Shown here piece after piece: positions 25,793-35,065 of a stretch of 64,000 nucleotides of DNA (position 1 is its first letter; each line of letters begins with the position of its first letter). The DNA comes from JBKHYJ01 sp046565505 (GTDB lineage Bacteria > Acidobacteriota > Blastocatellia > UBA7656), in assembly GCA_046565505.1 (NCBI GenBank), contig JBKHYJ010000099.1:1-64000 (forward strand), in the 5' to 3' direction. The position numbers and the translations under genes were made by a program. A model generated the notes under the pieces. The model was not told the DNA's origin. It saw only the letters and a program-made list of their open reading frames with translations, and searched no databases.

Positions 25793-27149
25793 TCAGCCGC
25801 GCGTCCCCGCTCGCGCCGGCCTGATCGTGCAGCAGATAGCCGACGGTGCGATTATCTTGACAGAAATATTTTTGCGCCGCACGCGCCACGTCTTCGCGCG
25901 TCACCGCGCGCACGCGGTCGAGTATCGTATCAAGGTACTTGTAGCCGCGCGCCTCGGCCGGCACCCGGTCCTCGAAGGCTATCGTCTCGTACTGCCCGAG
26001 CAGAATGGCCTGCTGCAAAGGCTCTTCGTTGCTCATCACGAGGTCGGCCTCGATCTGGCGCTTAGCCTTTTCGACCTCCGCGTCCGGGGCGGCCTCGTTT
26101 TTCAGGCGGTCTATCTCTTCGTAAATAGCGGACTCCACCTCGGCCAGCTTCGCTTCGGGTTTCAGTTCCGCCTGGATGTAGAAAAGCGATGGGTCGATGT
26201 GGTCGTGATAGGTCGCGCTCGCCACGGTCACGGACTCGTCGCGCTCTACGAGCCTCTGGTACAGCCGCGAAGCCTTCCCGGTCGACAGCATCGCTTCGAT
26301 GATCTGAAGCGGGTACGAGTCCGGGTCGGCTACGGCCGGCGCGTGGTAGCCGACCAGCAACCGCTCCACGGGCGTGTCTTTCTTTACGACCAGCCGCTTC
26401 TCCCCTTTCTGCCGCGGCTCGGTTATGCGCAGCGGCTTCACTTCCGGGCCCGCCGGGATGTGCGCGAAGAATTGTTCGACCCTCCCGACCGCCTCGTCCG
26501 TGTCGAAGTCGCCGACCAGCACGAGTGTCGCGTTGCGCGGGTGATACCACTTATCGTAGTAAGCCTTCATGTCGGCGGCGGCGGCGGCCTCCAGGTCGTC
26601 GAGCCAGCCGACGGTGGGCCAGTGATAAGGGTGCTGGCGGAAGGCCGCCGCCCACACTTCGTTCTCAAGCGCCTCCCACGGCCCGTCAAGGCCTATGCGC
26701 AGCTCCTCCTGCACGACCTGCTTTTCGGACTCGAAGTCCTCCTCGGCGAACGTGGTGTTGCGCATGCGGTCGGCCTCTATCTCAAGCGCGATCTCCCACC
26801 TGTCGGAGGCGAACGTGAAGTAGTAGGCCGTGAAGTCCAACCAGGTGAACGCGTTGTTCGCCCCGCCGTTCTCCAGCGTGATCAGGTCGATGTCGCCCTT
26901 CTTGTATTTTTCCGTCCCCTTGAAGAGCATGTGTTCTAGAAAGTGCGATTTCCCCGTCTGGCCTATCTCTTCGTTGCGCGAGCCGACGCGGTACCAGATG
27001 ATTGAGGCGACGATAGGCTTGTCATGCAATTCTTTGGTTATGACGGCCAGGCCATTAGGGAGGACGGTCTTCTGGACCCCGCGCGTGATGAAGGGCCGTG
27101 CCTGCGCCTCAGTTACCGTTTCTAGATCAGCAGTTGTCGATGTTGTCAT
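25767..27149 (-). CDS. M16-family zinc peptidase, catalytic subunit
   Basis: 460-aa M16 metallopeptidase with the inverted zinc motif HFLEH (in KSHFLEHMLFKGT, near 71) and the distal Glu in ENEVWAAAF..E region, so it is expected to be active. Two M16 domains of about 220 residues each. It cuts peptides of moderate size; whether in cytoplasm or periplasm is unclear since no signal peptide is visible. It is upstream of and overlaps the motif-less M16 gene. RBS before ATG 27149 is weak. Confidence 0.93.
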   Translation of the reverse strand: MTTSTTADLETVTEAQARPFITRGVQKTVLPNGLAVITKELHDKPIVASIIWYRVGSRNEEIGQTGKSHFLEHMLFKGTEKYKKGDIDLITLENGGANNAFTWLDFTAYYFTFASDRWEIALEIEADRMRNTTFAEEDFESEKQVVQEELRIGLDGPWEALENEVWAAAFRQHPYHWPTVGWLDDLEAAAAADMKAYYDKWYHPRNATLVLVGDFDTDEAVGRVEQFFAHIPAGPEVKPLRITEPRQKGEKRLVVKKDTPVERLLVGYHAPAVADPDSYPLQIIEAMLSTGKASRLYQRLVERDESVTVASATYHDHIDPSLFYIQAELKPEAKLAEVESAIYEEIDRLKNEAAPDAEVEKAKRQIEADLVMSNEEPLQQAILLGQYETIAFEDRVPAEARGYKYLDTILDRVRAVTREDVARAAQKYFCQDNRTVGYLLHDQAGASGDARLNGGEPSGA

Positions 27150-27347
27150 AGTAATTATCGCCGCACATAAAACCGCAACCCCAGCACATCAGGCCCATGC
27201 CCATCGACGCCCCCATGCGCAGAGGGCAAGAATAAAAATTGTAGTGGTCATAAAGAAGCAGTGTCAAACCCGCTTCCCGCCGCCTTCACCCGGCGCGCGG
27301 CCGACCCGGCCCAGGCCGGCCGGCCTGGCGCCTAAGGGGGCGGCTGA

Positions 27348-27384
27348 GAAAAAAAACGCCCCGGCCATATCGACGGCCGGGGCG
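27348..27384 (-). terminator. Rho-independent terminator of the TonB receptor gene
   Basis: Read on the minus strand: 10-bp GC stem (27384-27375 with 27366-27357), an 8-nt loop, then eight T residues. It lies 30 bp after the receptor stop codon. Confidence 0.95.
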
Positions 27385-27413
27385 CTGCTGGAAGGCGATG
27401 CTTATACCAGGCG

Positions 27414-30400
27414 TTAGAAGTTGAGCCTGAATTGGAATTCGATGATTCTGCCGCCGGGATCATTCGTGCCGGAAACGGTGAAGTCGCGGTAGGCCGAGCG
27501 GGTCTGCCCGAAGCCGGAGTTGTTGACCGCCACGGTCCTGGCGTCGGCCGTCGCGCTCGGGATGTAGAAGTTCGCGCGGTTGAACGCGTTGAGCAACTGC
27601 ATCCGCGCTTCGAAGTTTACACGCTCGGTGATCCTCGTGCGCTTGACCAGGTTGAGGTCGAAGCGGGAGGTCATAGGCCCGTACAGGTAGATGCGCGAGC
27701 CGAGCTCGCCGGCCTGGTCCGCGGGCCCTATGTAAGGAGCGTTCGGGTCGAGGTCTGCGAGCGTCTTGCCCCCGACTTCAAAAGCGGCGGCGGAATTACT
27801 GATTATCGAATCGGGCAGCCAGAAGACGACCCCCCGGCACGTGCTGCCCGCGCATACGGTCGTCTTACGGATCTTGACCATGTCCTGTAGCTGTTTGGTC
27901 GTGATGTTGTGTAGAGTGACGCCCGCCTCGTTCTGGTTGAACGTGGCGCGCCCGCTCGTCAGCAGCATCACGGGGCCCGACTGGATGCGGGCCACGCCGC
28001 CCGTCTGCCACCCTTCGAGCACCTTGCTGATGACAGGCATGTGGCCGTTCAAGAATGGCTTGCCCGGCCCGACCGGCAGCTCGTAGAGCCAGTCTATTTT
28101 GAACGAGTGGCGAATGTCCCAGGGCGAAGGCCCTTTGTCCGCGTTGAGGTCGCGCAGCGTGCGCGGCTGAATCGCCACGACCGAAGAGCTGCCATACGCG
28201 TTAGCCAGCGCCTTGCCGAACTGGTAGCTGCCCTGCACGAGCAGGCCGCTCGACAGCCTCCTCCGCAATTCGATCTGTAACGCATGGAATTGCGTGTCAA
28301 TCCCATTGGTGATGAGGAACGCGCCGCCGGTGGTCTGCGGGTTTGCGACGAAGAAGTTAGACACCTTCTGCCCATTGGGCAGGGTGATGGACGAGACCAG
28401 GTTGGCGTTGATGAGCCGGGCCATGCGTGTCGCGTTGAACGCGATGTTATTCGCCAGCGCGCCGGCCTGCCCCTGCTGCAACAGTGTAGCGGTCGTCAGG
28501 TCCGTATCGGCCGACGTGGGCGTCGCCCTTATCGCCGTCGAGATGATCGGGATGTTCACCTGGCCGGGCAGCCCCGTGTTGCCATAGTTGCAGTTGCCTG
28601 CCGCGACGCACCCCGGGTTCGCCTTGATGAAGATGTTGAGGTTGTTCCGCGCGGCTTTGAACACGTCGAGGAAACCGTTCTCGAATATGTTCACCTCGTT
28701 GTAATTGTACTGCCGCCAAAGGTTGGTCCCATGCGTGCCGACGTAGCGGACCTCTGCCACCGTGTTCTTGTTTATCTCTCGCTGGAGGCCGAACGAATAA
28801 GACTGCGTGTAACCCGGCTTCAGGTTCGGGTCGAAGTCGTTCGATGAGGTCCCGGCGGCGGCCAGCAGCGGGAAGCGGCTCGTGTCCTGCGGCGGCGCGA
28901 GGGCGGGGAAGCTGGCGGGGTTACGGAACAGCACGCTCCCCGCGGGGAATATGTCGGGCGTCGTGCCCGGGCTGACGTTGAGCGTGATGGTAGGCCCGTC
29001 GTTGGCCCCGAATATGCTCGTGAACGTGTTGAAGCCTTCGCGCGTGTAGGCTATCGAGTAGCCGCCGCGGATGACCGTCTGGTCGCTGCTGCCGAAGATT
29101 TTCCCGAGCGCCCCCGACTTGAAGTTCGGGGTCCAGGCGAACCCGAACGACGGCGCGAAATCCTGATGCCGGGTCCTGAAGCCCTTTTCGGCCGGGTCGA
29201 GCAGCCGGAAGTAAGTGGGCGTCGCCGTCATGGCGTTGGGCTTGAACAGGTTTCCGTTCCCCGAGACGCCGAAGACCCCCTCTATGCCCGTCCTGGTGTA
29301 GACGAGGTTATCGTTGATCGGCGACGGGTCAATCTCCCACCTCAAGCCGTAGTTGAGCGTGAGGCCCGGCGTGACTTTCCATGTATCCTGGACGAAATAG
29401 GCGTATTCGTTCTGGTGATTACGCTCCGTGAACGGGATGAAGTCATACGTGCGCGACGACTCGTCGAGCGAGGCCGAGACGTTGATCGCGCTGACGCGGC
29501 CCGTCAGCGCCGCGTAGAGTTGCTGGGCCTGCGTGCGCTGCGTCGCCGTCGAGCCCGGGAAGTTCCCGGTCGTGAATATATTCGTCGAGCCCGTGGCAAT
29601 CGGGTCGCCCGCGGCGATGCCGAAAACCACCTGCGGCACTACCTGTGTTCCGACCGCCTGCGTGAAGGAAGCGACCCGCGTGAACGCAAACCCGAGGTTG
29701 ATCGTGTGCGCCCCCCTTAGCATATTGAGGTTGTCGCTCAGCCCTTTGACGGGCGTGTTACGACGCGACTGCGTGCGGCGAGTGTAGAAGGCCCCCGTGG
29801 CCAGCCCCTGCGGGCCGAGGTACGTGCCGCTCTGCACGGCGTACCCGCCCCAGAAGTCGTAAAGGCCCGGCGCGAACTCCTGCGTGAAGAGCGAGGTCCC
29901 ATTGCCCGAGGACGTGGCGCGCACCTCGTTAACGAGGCGATCATTAATGGTCCACCTGTGTGCCGCCACGAACGAGAACGAGTTGCGGTGTATCGAGCCC
30001 GTCACGCCGGGGTGCCCGACGACGATGCCCGACCCCGGGTAGACGTTCAACTGCCCGTTCACGCCGTCCGGGTCTGAGAAGTAATGCTGGTAGTTGTGAA
30101 TGAACTCGAAGTGGTGCTTGCTCGAAAGGTTGTAATCGAGCCGCGCGGTCGGGAACCACCGGATATTCTTGCCGGGGTCCTGGAAGTTGTAATCGAGGCG
30201 GTTGAGGTCGCCCTGGGTCGCGACGCGGCTCGTCAGCGCGCCCGCCTTGTGTACCGAGTCCTCGATCAGTTGTAACCCCGCGGCGACTTTCGGGTCGACC
30301 GTGCCGGGGAAGCCTTTCGAGGCGGCGAGTTGTAGCAGGTTCACCTGCCGGACGGCCCCCGTCGCGTCCGTGTAGCTGAAGATGCCCGCGCGCGCCTGAT

Positions 30401-31397
30401 TCGTAAGCACTAGGATGTTGCCAGTCGCGTCGAGCGAGCCGTAAGACTGCGGCAGCGTGAAGTACTCATAGTTCACAAAGAAGAATGCTTTTTCTCGGCT
30501 CTTCAGGACCTTCGGAATTACTATCGGCCCGCCCAGGTTCCCGCCGAACTGGCGCAGGATGAATGCGTCGCGCGGTAGGCCGTCAATGTTGTTGAAGTAG
30601 TAATTCGAGTTGAAAGTCTTCGAGCGGTATTGCCAGAAAGCGCCGCCGTGGAATTCCGGCGAGCCCGACTTGGTGACGAAGCGGACCTGCACGGCCCCCT
30701 CGCCGCCGCTTTCCGCGCCCGGAACCGCGGTCGAGACAGTCACCTCCTGCACCGCGTCTGATTTCGCCTGAATGCTTGTGAAGAACCCGTCGGAGCTGCG
30801 CAGGAAATTGTCCTGGATGTTGGCCCCGTCGAGCGTCAGGTTGATAGACCCCTTCGGCAGCCCGTTGACCGTCGAGGCGCGCGGCACGCCCGGCGAGTTG
30901 ACGCCCGGCAGCGTGGTCACCAGCGTTAACGCGTCACGCGTGCTGAAAGGGAGTTCGCCGATCTGGCGGCCCACTATGGTCGTCGAAACAGTAGCGCTCT
31001 GGCTCTGAAGGACCTCGGCCCCGCCCGTCACGACCACCTCCTCGACCGCGCCGCCGACCTCCAGCGTCGTGCGCAGCGAAGTGGCCTGGCCCGTGTCGAT
31101 CTTCACGTCCTTATTTACGGTCGTCTTGAAACCGGCGGCGGTGATGGTGATCGTGTACGTGCCATTCGGGATTGATGGAATGGTCCACCCGCCCTCCTCG
31201 TTCGCCGTCGTCTTGTATTCCCCTTTGGTCTGATCGTTTTTCGCGACGATCTGTGCGTTGGGGATGAGCGCGCCCTGTGAATCTGTAACAACGCCTGTCA
31301 GCTTGCCCGAAGTCGTCACCTGAGCCGGGACTGTGGAAGCCACCAGCGACATGACCGTAAGGAGCATCATCAGGCGGAGAGTGAACCGCTTCTTCAT
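27414..31397 (-). CDS. Oar-like TonB-dependent outer-membrane receptor
   Basis: 1327-aa outer-membrane protein. Signal peptide about 1-26 ending in PAQ; carboxypeptidase-regulatory-like (Cna-B/DUF4480 type) domain about 30-115 with GKLTGVVTDSQGALIPNAQI; TonB plug about 115-280 with VEEVVVTGGAEVLQ and LDGANIQDN; then a barrel of roughly 1000 residues ending in the terminal Phe of FQFRLNF. This layout is that of Myxococcus Oar and the large receptor family expanded in Acidobacteria. It probably takes up or displays a peptide or carbohydrate. GAGGAGG precedes ATG 31397. Upstream is 243 bp of relatively AT-rich sequence; downstream are a terminator and three peptidase genes. Confidence 0.95.
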   Translation of the reverse strand: MKKRFTLRLMMLLTVMSLVASTVPAQVTTSGKLTGVVTDSQGALIPNAQIVAKNDQTKGEYKTTANEEGGWTIPSIPNGTYTITITAAGFKTTVNKDVKIDTGQATSLRTTLEVGGAVEEVVVTGGAEVLQSQSATVSTTIVGRQIGELPFSTRDALTLVTTLPGVNSPGVPRASTVNGLPKGSINLTLDGANIQDNFLRSSDGFFTSIQAKSDAVQEVTVSTAVPGAESGGEGAVQVRFVTKSGSPEFHGGAFWQYRSKTFNSNYYFNNIDGLPRDAFILRQFGGNLGGPIVIPKVLKSREKAFFFVNYEYFTLPQSYGSLDATGNILVLTNQARAGIFSYTDATGAVRQVNLLQLAASKGFPGTVDPKVAAGLQLIEDSVHKAGALTSRVATQGDLNRLDYNFQDPGKNIRWFPTARLDYNLSSKHHFEFIHNYQHYFSDPDGVNGQLNVYPGSGIVVGHPGVTGSIHRNSFSFVAAHRWTINDRLVNEVRATSSGNGTSLFTQEFAPGLYDFWGGYAVQSGTYLGPQGLATGAFYTRRTQSRRNTPVKGLSDNLNMLRGAHTINLGFAFTRVASFTQAVGTQVVPQVVFGIAAGDPIATGSTNIFTTGNFPGSTATQRTQAQQLYAALTGRVSAINVSASLDESSRTYDFIPFTERNHQNEYAYFVQDTWKVTPGLTLNYGLRWEIDPSPINDNLVYTRTGIEGVFGVSGNGNLFKPNAMTATPTYFRLLDPAEKGFRTRHQDFAPSFGFAWTPNFKSGALGKIFGSSDQTVIRGGYSIAYTREGFNTFTSIFGANDGPTITLNVSPGTTPDIFPAGSVLFRNPASFPALAPPQDTSRFPLLAAAGTSSNDFDPNLKPGYTQSYSFGLQREINKNTVAEVRYVGTHGTNLWRQYNYNEVNIFENGFLDVFKAARNNLNIFIKANPGCVAAGNCNYGNTGLPGQVNIPIISTAIRATPTSADTDLTTATLLQQGQAGALANNIAFNATRMARLINANLVSSITLPNGQKVSNFFVANPQTTGGAFLITNGIDTQFHALQIELRRRLSSGLLVQGSYQFGKALANAYGSSSVVAIQPRTLRDLNADKGPSPWDIRHSFKIDWLYELPVGPGKPFLNGHMPVISKVLEGWQTGGVARIQSGPVMLLTSGRATFNQNEAGVTLHNITTKQLQDMVKIRKTTVCAGSTCRGVVFWLPDSIISNSAAAFEVGGKTLADLDPNAPYIGPADQAGELGSRIYLYGPMTSRFDLNLVKRTRITERVNFEARMQLLNAFNRANFYIPSATADARTVAVNNSGFGQTRSAYRDFTVSGTNDPGGRIIEFQFRLNF

Positions 31398-31640
31398 AGC
31401 ATCCTCCTCAGACCTTCTTAATTATCAGGTCTTGATCCTAAGTGAGTGTTTAGTGATTAATTTACCTTAGAATTGTCGAAAATCCCTCAACCCTTCACCC
31501 GCCACCTGTGAATGGAAACAGGAATGCGCCGGCAGTGTAAAAGAATTGACTCGCTACTGATTTTCGATGCGCGCAATCTACACCCTTTACTAGAATAATA
31601 CAAGAAGAATCCAAACATTTTTGATCGCGGCAGCCGGCCG

Positions 31641-32441
31641 CTAGTTTTCGACGCGCGCTATCGTAAGCACCGTGACGCGGCGGGCCCCTGCTTCGAGCAA
31701 CGCATTAGAGGCGGCGGAGATTGTGCTCCCGGTTGTGAATAGGTCGTCAACGAGCAGGACGGACATGCCGTCTACAGACGCGGGGCGCGCGACGGCGAAC
31801 GCCCTCGCGACGGATTTTTTCCGGTCCGCCGCGTCGAGTCCGACCCGGTGGCGCTCCGTGCGCCTGACGCGCGCGAGCGAGCGGGCGTCGAGGGGCATAC
31901 GGAAGTCCCGCGCTATCACCTGCGCTATCACCTGCGCTTGATTGAAGCCTCGGTCTCGCTCTCGCTCTTTGTGGAGCGGCACGGGCATTACGACATCGCT
32001 TGAGAGGGCGGCCCTGTGATTTGAAAACGTGTGGGAGATCATCGCGCGCAGGCGGCGGCAGACGCGCGGGCGGGATTTCAAGAAGAGTATGCTCGCTTCG
32101 AGCGCGCCCGAGTACGCCCCGCAATAGCGCGCGGCAGAGAAGGGGAATGCCTCGCATCTCCCGCAAAGCGCCCGGTCAGCGGGCCCGCCGTCAAGCGGCC
32201 CTCCGCACTTATGGCATGCATCCCGGCCCGTCATTTTCGTGATCGTCGGGTCGAGCCAGCAGGCTTCGCATGCCACCCCGTCGTCGTATGACTCGACATT
32301 GCCCCCGCAGACGCGGCATTGTTCGGGGTAGCACAGCGACATCAGCCCATCCCTCACGCGCCTGAGCAATGGCGCGAGCGAGCGGGACGCGCCCGGCGGC
32401 ACGTCTTCCGGTCCCGAACTATTTGATTGCTCGGCGCGCAT
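31641..32441 (-). CDS. ComF-family phosphoribosyltransferase-like protein
   Basis: 266-aa ComF/GntX family protein, associated with DNA uptake in naturally competent bacteria. N-terminal zinc-ribbon-like cysteines are paired as CRVCGG..CEACW..CHKCGG..CGRC (about 42-100). The C-terminal phosphoribosyltransferase domain has PVPLHKERERDRGFNQAQ and the PRPP loop VLLVDDLFTTGST (near 229-241). ATG 32441. It is last in the minus-strand run of genes that starts at rplU. Confidence 0.92.
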   Translation of the reverse strand: MRAEQSNSSGPEDVPPGASRSLAPLLRRVRDGLMSLCYPEQCRVCGGNVESYDDGVACEACWLDPTITKMTGRDACHKCGGPLDGGPADRALCGRCEAFPFSAARYCGAYSGALEASILFLKSRPRVCRRLRAMISHTFSNHRAALSSDVVMPVPLHKERERDRGFNQAQVIAQVIARDFRMPLDARSLARVRRTERHRVGLDAADRKKSVARAFAVARPASVDGMSVLLVDDLFTTGSTISAASNALLEAGARRVTVLTIARVEN

Positions 32442-32549
32442 AATCGCTCACCCGCGAGGGCAAGAAGGTCGGCGGAAATACGGGCGAAGTTCGGCGGGCC
32501 GCACGGGTCGTGCGCAGGCAGTGGTTAGTTGTTCACTCAGGGTACAAGA

Positions 32550-32918
32550 TTAAATCTCTTTTTCAGTCAACAAGCCCTGCTCCATTAGCTCCTGGCAGCG
32601 TATGCAGTGAGGCGTCCACGGGATGGCTTCCAGCCGCTTCGCGCCTATCTCTTCGCCGCAGTTTATGCACTCGCCGTACGAACCCTCGTCGATTCGCCCG
32701 AGGGCCTCCTGAATCAAGCGCAGCGTGTTGCGCTCGTTCGTGCTTTGAGAAAAGAGAAGTTCCTTAGTGTATGAGTTGGACGCCTTGTCGGCGGGGTCCT
32801 GGCTGACTTCGCGGTCAGCCTCGCGGCCATAGTCTTCGGTGCGCTCAACCATATTCAACAACTGGTTCCTGCGCTCGATCAACCTGGATTCATACTGTTT
32901 CAGCTTCTTTTTATCCAT
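32550..32918 (-). CDS. TraR/DksA-type zinc-finger regulator
   Basis: 122-aa protein with an N-terminal coiled-coil (about 3-75) and a C-terminal C4 zinc finger: Cys84, Cys87, Cys105 and Cys108 (CINC..CIRC). Such proteins enter the RNA polymerase secondary channel and modulate initiation, often with ppGpp. The tip residues of DksA that contact the active site cannot be confirmed here. The start ATG 32918 gives the basic MDKKKLKQYE N-terminus. Located between rlmH and comF. Confidence 0.9.
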   Translation of the reverse strand: MDKKKLKQYESRLIERRNQLLNMVERTEDYGREADREVSQDPADKASNSYTKELLFSQSTNERNTLRLIQEALGRIDEGSYGECINCGEEIGAKRLEAIPWTPHCIRCQELMEQGLLTEKEI

Positions 32919-33025
32919 CTAATGCTCCTGGCTCTCCGTTTCAATCTTTAACCACCCTAAGCCCCAGGCAAGCTCCCCGTGTGCGGCTCGGCCCCACACC
33001 TGCCGTGTGGGACGCCGGCCCGACA

Positions 33026-33493
33026 TTACTTCTGATACGGCAGGTCATGGATGATACTAAAAGCCCGGTAGACCTGCTCGGTTAACAAGACCCGCGCGAA
33101 CTCATGAGTCAAAGTCATGCGGGACAATGCGAGCACGAGGTTCGCGCGCCTCCTCACCGCCTCGGAAAGGCCGTTGTGACCGCCTATGACGAACGTCATC
33201 TGCTTGGTCCCGCCCGCCCTTTGCTTCTCGACGAACTCTGCGAGCTGGGTGGAATCCATCTCGCGCCCGCGCTCGTCGAGCGCGACCACGAACTGGTCCG
33301 CCGCCGTGCGCGACAGAATATCTTCGCCCTCCTTATCAATGATCCTGCGGGCGTCGCCGCCCACGTCGTCGCGGTCGCGGAGTTCTACGACTTCGACCTG
33401 GGCGAACCGGCCCACGCGCTCGACGTACTCCCGGACCAATTCCTTGACCGGCGCACGCTTAGTCTTCCCGACCCAGACGAATCGCAGCTTCAT
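33026..33493 (-). CDS. rlmH: 23S rRNA (pseudouridine1915-N3)-methyltransferase
   Basis: 155-aa SPOUT methyltransferase that methylates pseudouridine 1915 in helix 69 of 23S rRNA. The SAM-binding knot is visible: FVIGGHNGLSEAVRRRA and the C-terminal LSRMTLTHEFARVLLTEQVYRA, followed by HDLPYQK; the family length is 155-160. ATG 33493. It belongs to the rsfS-rlmH neighbourhood conserved in many bacteria. Confidence 0.96.
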   Translation of the reverse strand: MKLRFVWVGKTKRAPVKELVREYVERVGRFAQVEVVELRDRDDVGGDARRIIDKEGEDILSRTAADQFVVALDERGREMDSTQLAEFVEKQRAGGTKQMTFVIGGHNGLSEAVRRRANLVLALSRMTLTHEFARVLLTEQVYRAFSIIHDLPYQK

Positions 33494-33565
33494 AAAAAAT
33501 CCCGGTGCCCGAAGCGACGCTCGGGGTGAGACTGCCGTACAGCCTCATGGCCGCGGGCTCGGGCC

Positions 33566-34519
33566 TCATGGCTGCCCGGCGTGGTTCGCTTTCAACTTGC
33601 CGATGTTGTACCGGCGCATCTTCTCGTAAAGGTTCTTGCGGCTGATGCCGAGTATCTCGGCGGCGCGCGTTTTATTGCCGCGTGTGTATTCGAGCACCTC
33701 GCGTATATAAACCGATTCGAGCTCGGCGAGAGATGGCTTGCGCGTCCGCGACTGCATCAGGCGGGCGGCCGACCTGAAGTAGTCGGGCAGTTGCTCGGGC
33801 TCTATGACCTCGCGGTCGGCCGCCAGCACGGCATGCTCTATGATGTTTCTAAGCTCGCGGACATTGCCCGGGAAGTCATAATTCATCAGCAGCGCGAGCG
33901 CCTCGCTCGACAGGTGGAGCCCCGCGCGCCCGGTCCGCTGGGCGAACTGGCGGACGAACTGCTCGGCCAGGTGCGGTATGTCTTCGGTCCTGTCCACGAG
34001 GCGCGGCAGTTCGAGCGTTACGACCGCGAGCCTGTAATAGAGGTCGTCGCGGAACGCGTGCGCGCGGACGGCCTCTTTCATATCGACGTTGGCGAGCGCC
34101 ACTATGCGTACGTCGATCCTGACGACCTGCTTGCCGCCGAGCCGCTCGAAGCTGCGCTCTTCAATCACGCGCAGGAGCTTCGCCTGCGACGAAGGGCGAA
34201 GGCTCGCTATTTCGTCCAGCACGAGGGTCCCGCCGTCGGCCGCCTCGAACCGGCCGGGCTTGGACTCGGTCGCCCCGGTGAAAGCCCCTTTCTCGTACCC
34301 GAACAGCTCCGACTCGAGCAACTCCTCGGGCAGCGCGGCGCAGTCTATCTTCACGAAAGGCCGGTCGCGGCGCGGGCTGAGGTCGTGGATGAGTCGGGCC
34401 GCGGCATCCTTCCCGGTCCCGGACTCGCCCAGCACCAGCACGTTCGCGCCCGTGGCCGCGACTCTCTCGACGAGCTCCGCGACCCGCTGCATGGGTGGAG
34501 AGTTAGTTACAAACTTCAT
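33566..34519 (-). CDS. Receiver-less sigma-54 activator (AAA+ plus Fis-type HTH)
   Basis: 317-aa bacterial enhancer-binding protein. Walker A GESGTGKD is at 31-38 (Asp replaces the usual Glu after Lys), the sigma-54 contact loop GAFTGA at 78-83, Walker B GGTLVLDE at 96-103, and a Fis-type HTH at the C-terminus (about 275-310, TRAAEILGISRKNLYEKMRRY). There is no receiver, GAF or PAS domain, as in PspF, so it may be controlled by a partner protein or by its amount. ATG 34519 (MKFVTNSPPM) has AGAGGA upstream and replaces a longer family-less extension. It sits inside the ribosome-related cluster. Confidence 0.92.
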   Translation of the reverse strand: MKFVTNSPPMQRVAELVERVAATGANVLVLGESGTGKDAAARLIHDLSPRRDRPFVKIDCAALPEELLESELFGYEKGAFTGATESKPGRFEAADGGTLVLDEIASLRPSSQAKLLRVIEERSFERLGGKQVVRIDVRIVALANVDMKEAVRAHAFRDDLYYRLAVVTLELPRLVDRTEDIPHLAEQFVRQFAQRTGRAGLHLSSEALALLMNYDFPGNVRELRNIIEHAVLAADREVIEPEQLPDYFRSAARLMQSRTRKPSLAELESVYIREVLEYTRGNKTRAAEILGISRKNLYEKMRRYNIGKLKANHAGQP

Positions 34520-34659
34520 AATCCGTCCTCTTTGAAAGAAGCCAGAGTATAAGGGGCAGTCCGTCCTAAAGCGTGAAAGGTGAACGGTGGACGAGCGCCG
34601 GGCGGTCCGCGATTTCAAATCCCAAATTTAACGCCGTACCCGATTCGGCAACCTTTTAT

Positions 34660-35061
34660 TCACCCCTCGTCCTTGATTTCTACGCGCTTCGCGTCGCGCC
34701 ACAATCGCTCCAGATCGTAGAAGCGCCGGGACGCGCCGCTGAACACGTGCACAATGAAATCGCCGTAGTCTAGCAGAATCCACTCCGCGCTGCTATAGCC
34801 TTCTATGTGTAAGGGGCGTTTGCCCGCTTTGCGCAGGCCCTCCTCGACCGAATTTGATATGGCTTGTACTTGCCGGGGGTTGGCCCCCGTGCAGATGAGG
34901 AAGAATTCTGTGAAAGAGGCAATCTCTCTGAGATCGAGCAGGACTATGTCGGTCGCTTTCTTATCGCCGGCTGAGCGCGCCGCAATCATCACTGCTTCTT
35001 CCGGTTCAACGGCCGCGGGCGCGTCCCGCGGTTGAGTTTCTTCATTCGCGCTGAGGCCCAT
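34660..35061 (-). CDS. rsfS: Ribosomal silencing factor RsfS
   Basis: 133-aa RsfS (Iojap) protein that binds L14 on the 50S subunit and blocks joining in starvation. Core motif LDLREIASFTEFFLICTG, then EGYSSAEWILLDYGDFIVHVF and FYDLERLW are characteristic. An N-terminal extension of about 20 residues (Glu/Pro-rich) precedes the domain. ATG 35061 lies 4 bp after the nadD stop, so the two are translationally close. Confidence 0.96.
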   Translation of the reverse strand: MGLSANEETQPRDAPAAVEPEEAVMIAARSAGDKKATDIVLLDLREIASFTEFFLICTGANPRQVQAISNSVEEGLRKAGKRPLHIEGYSSAEWILLDYGDFIVHVFSGASRRFYDLERLWRDAKRVEIKDEG

Positions 35062-35065
35062 CAGA

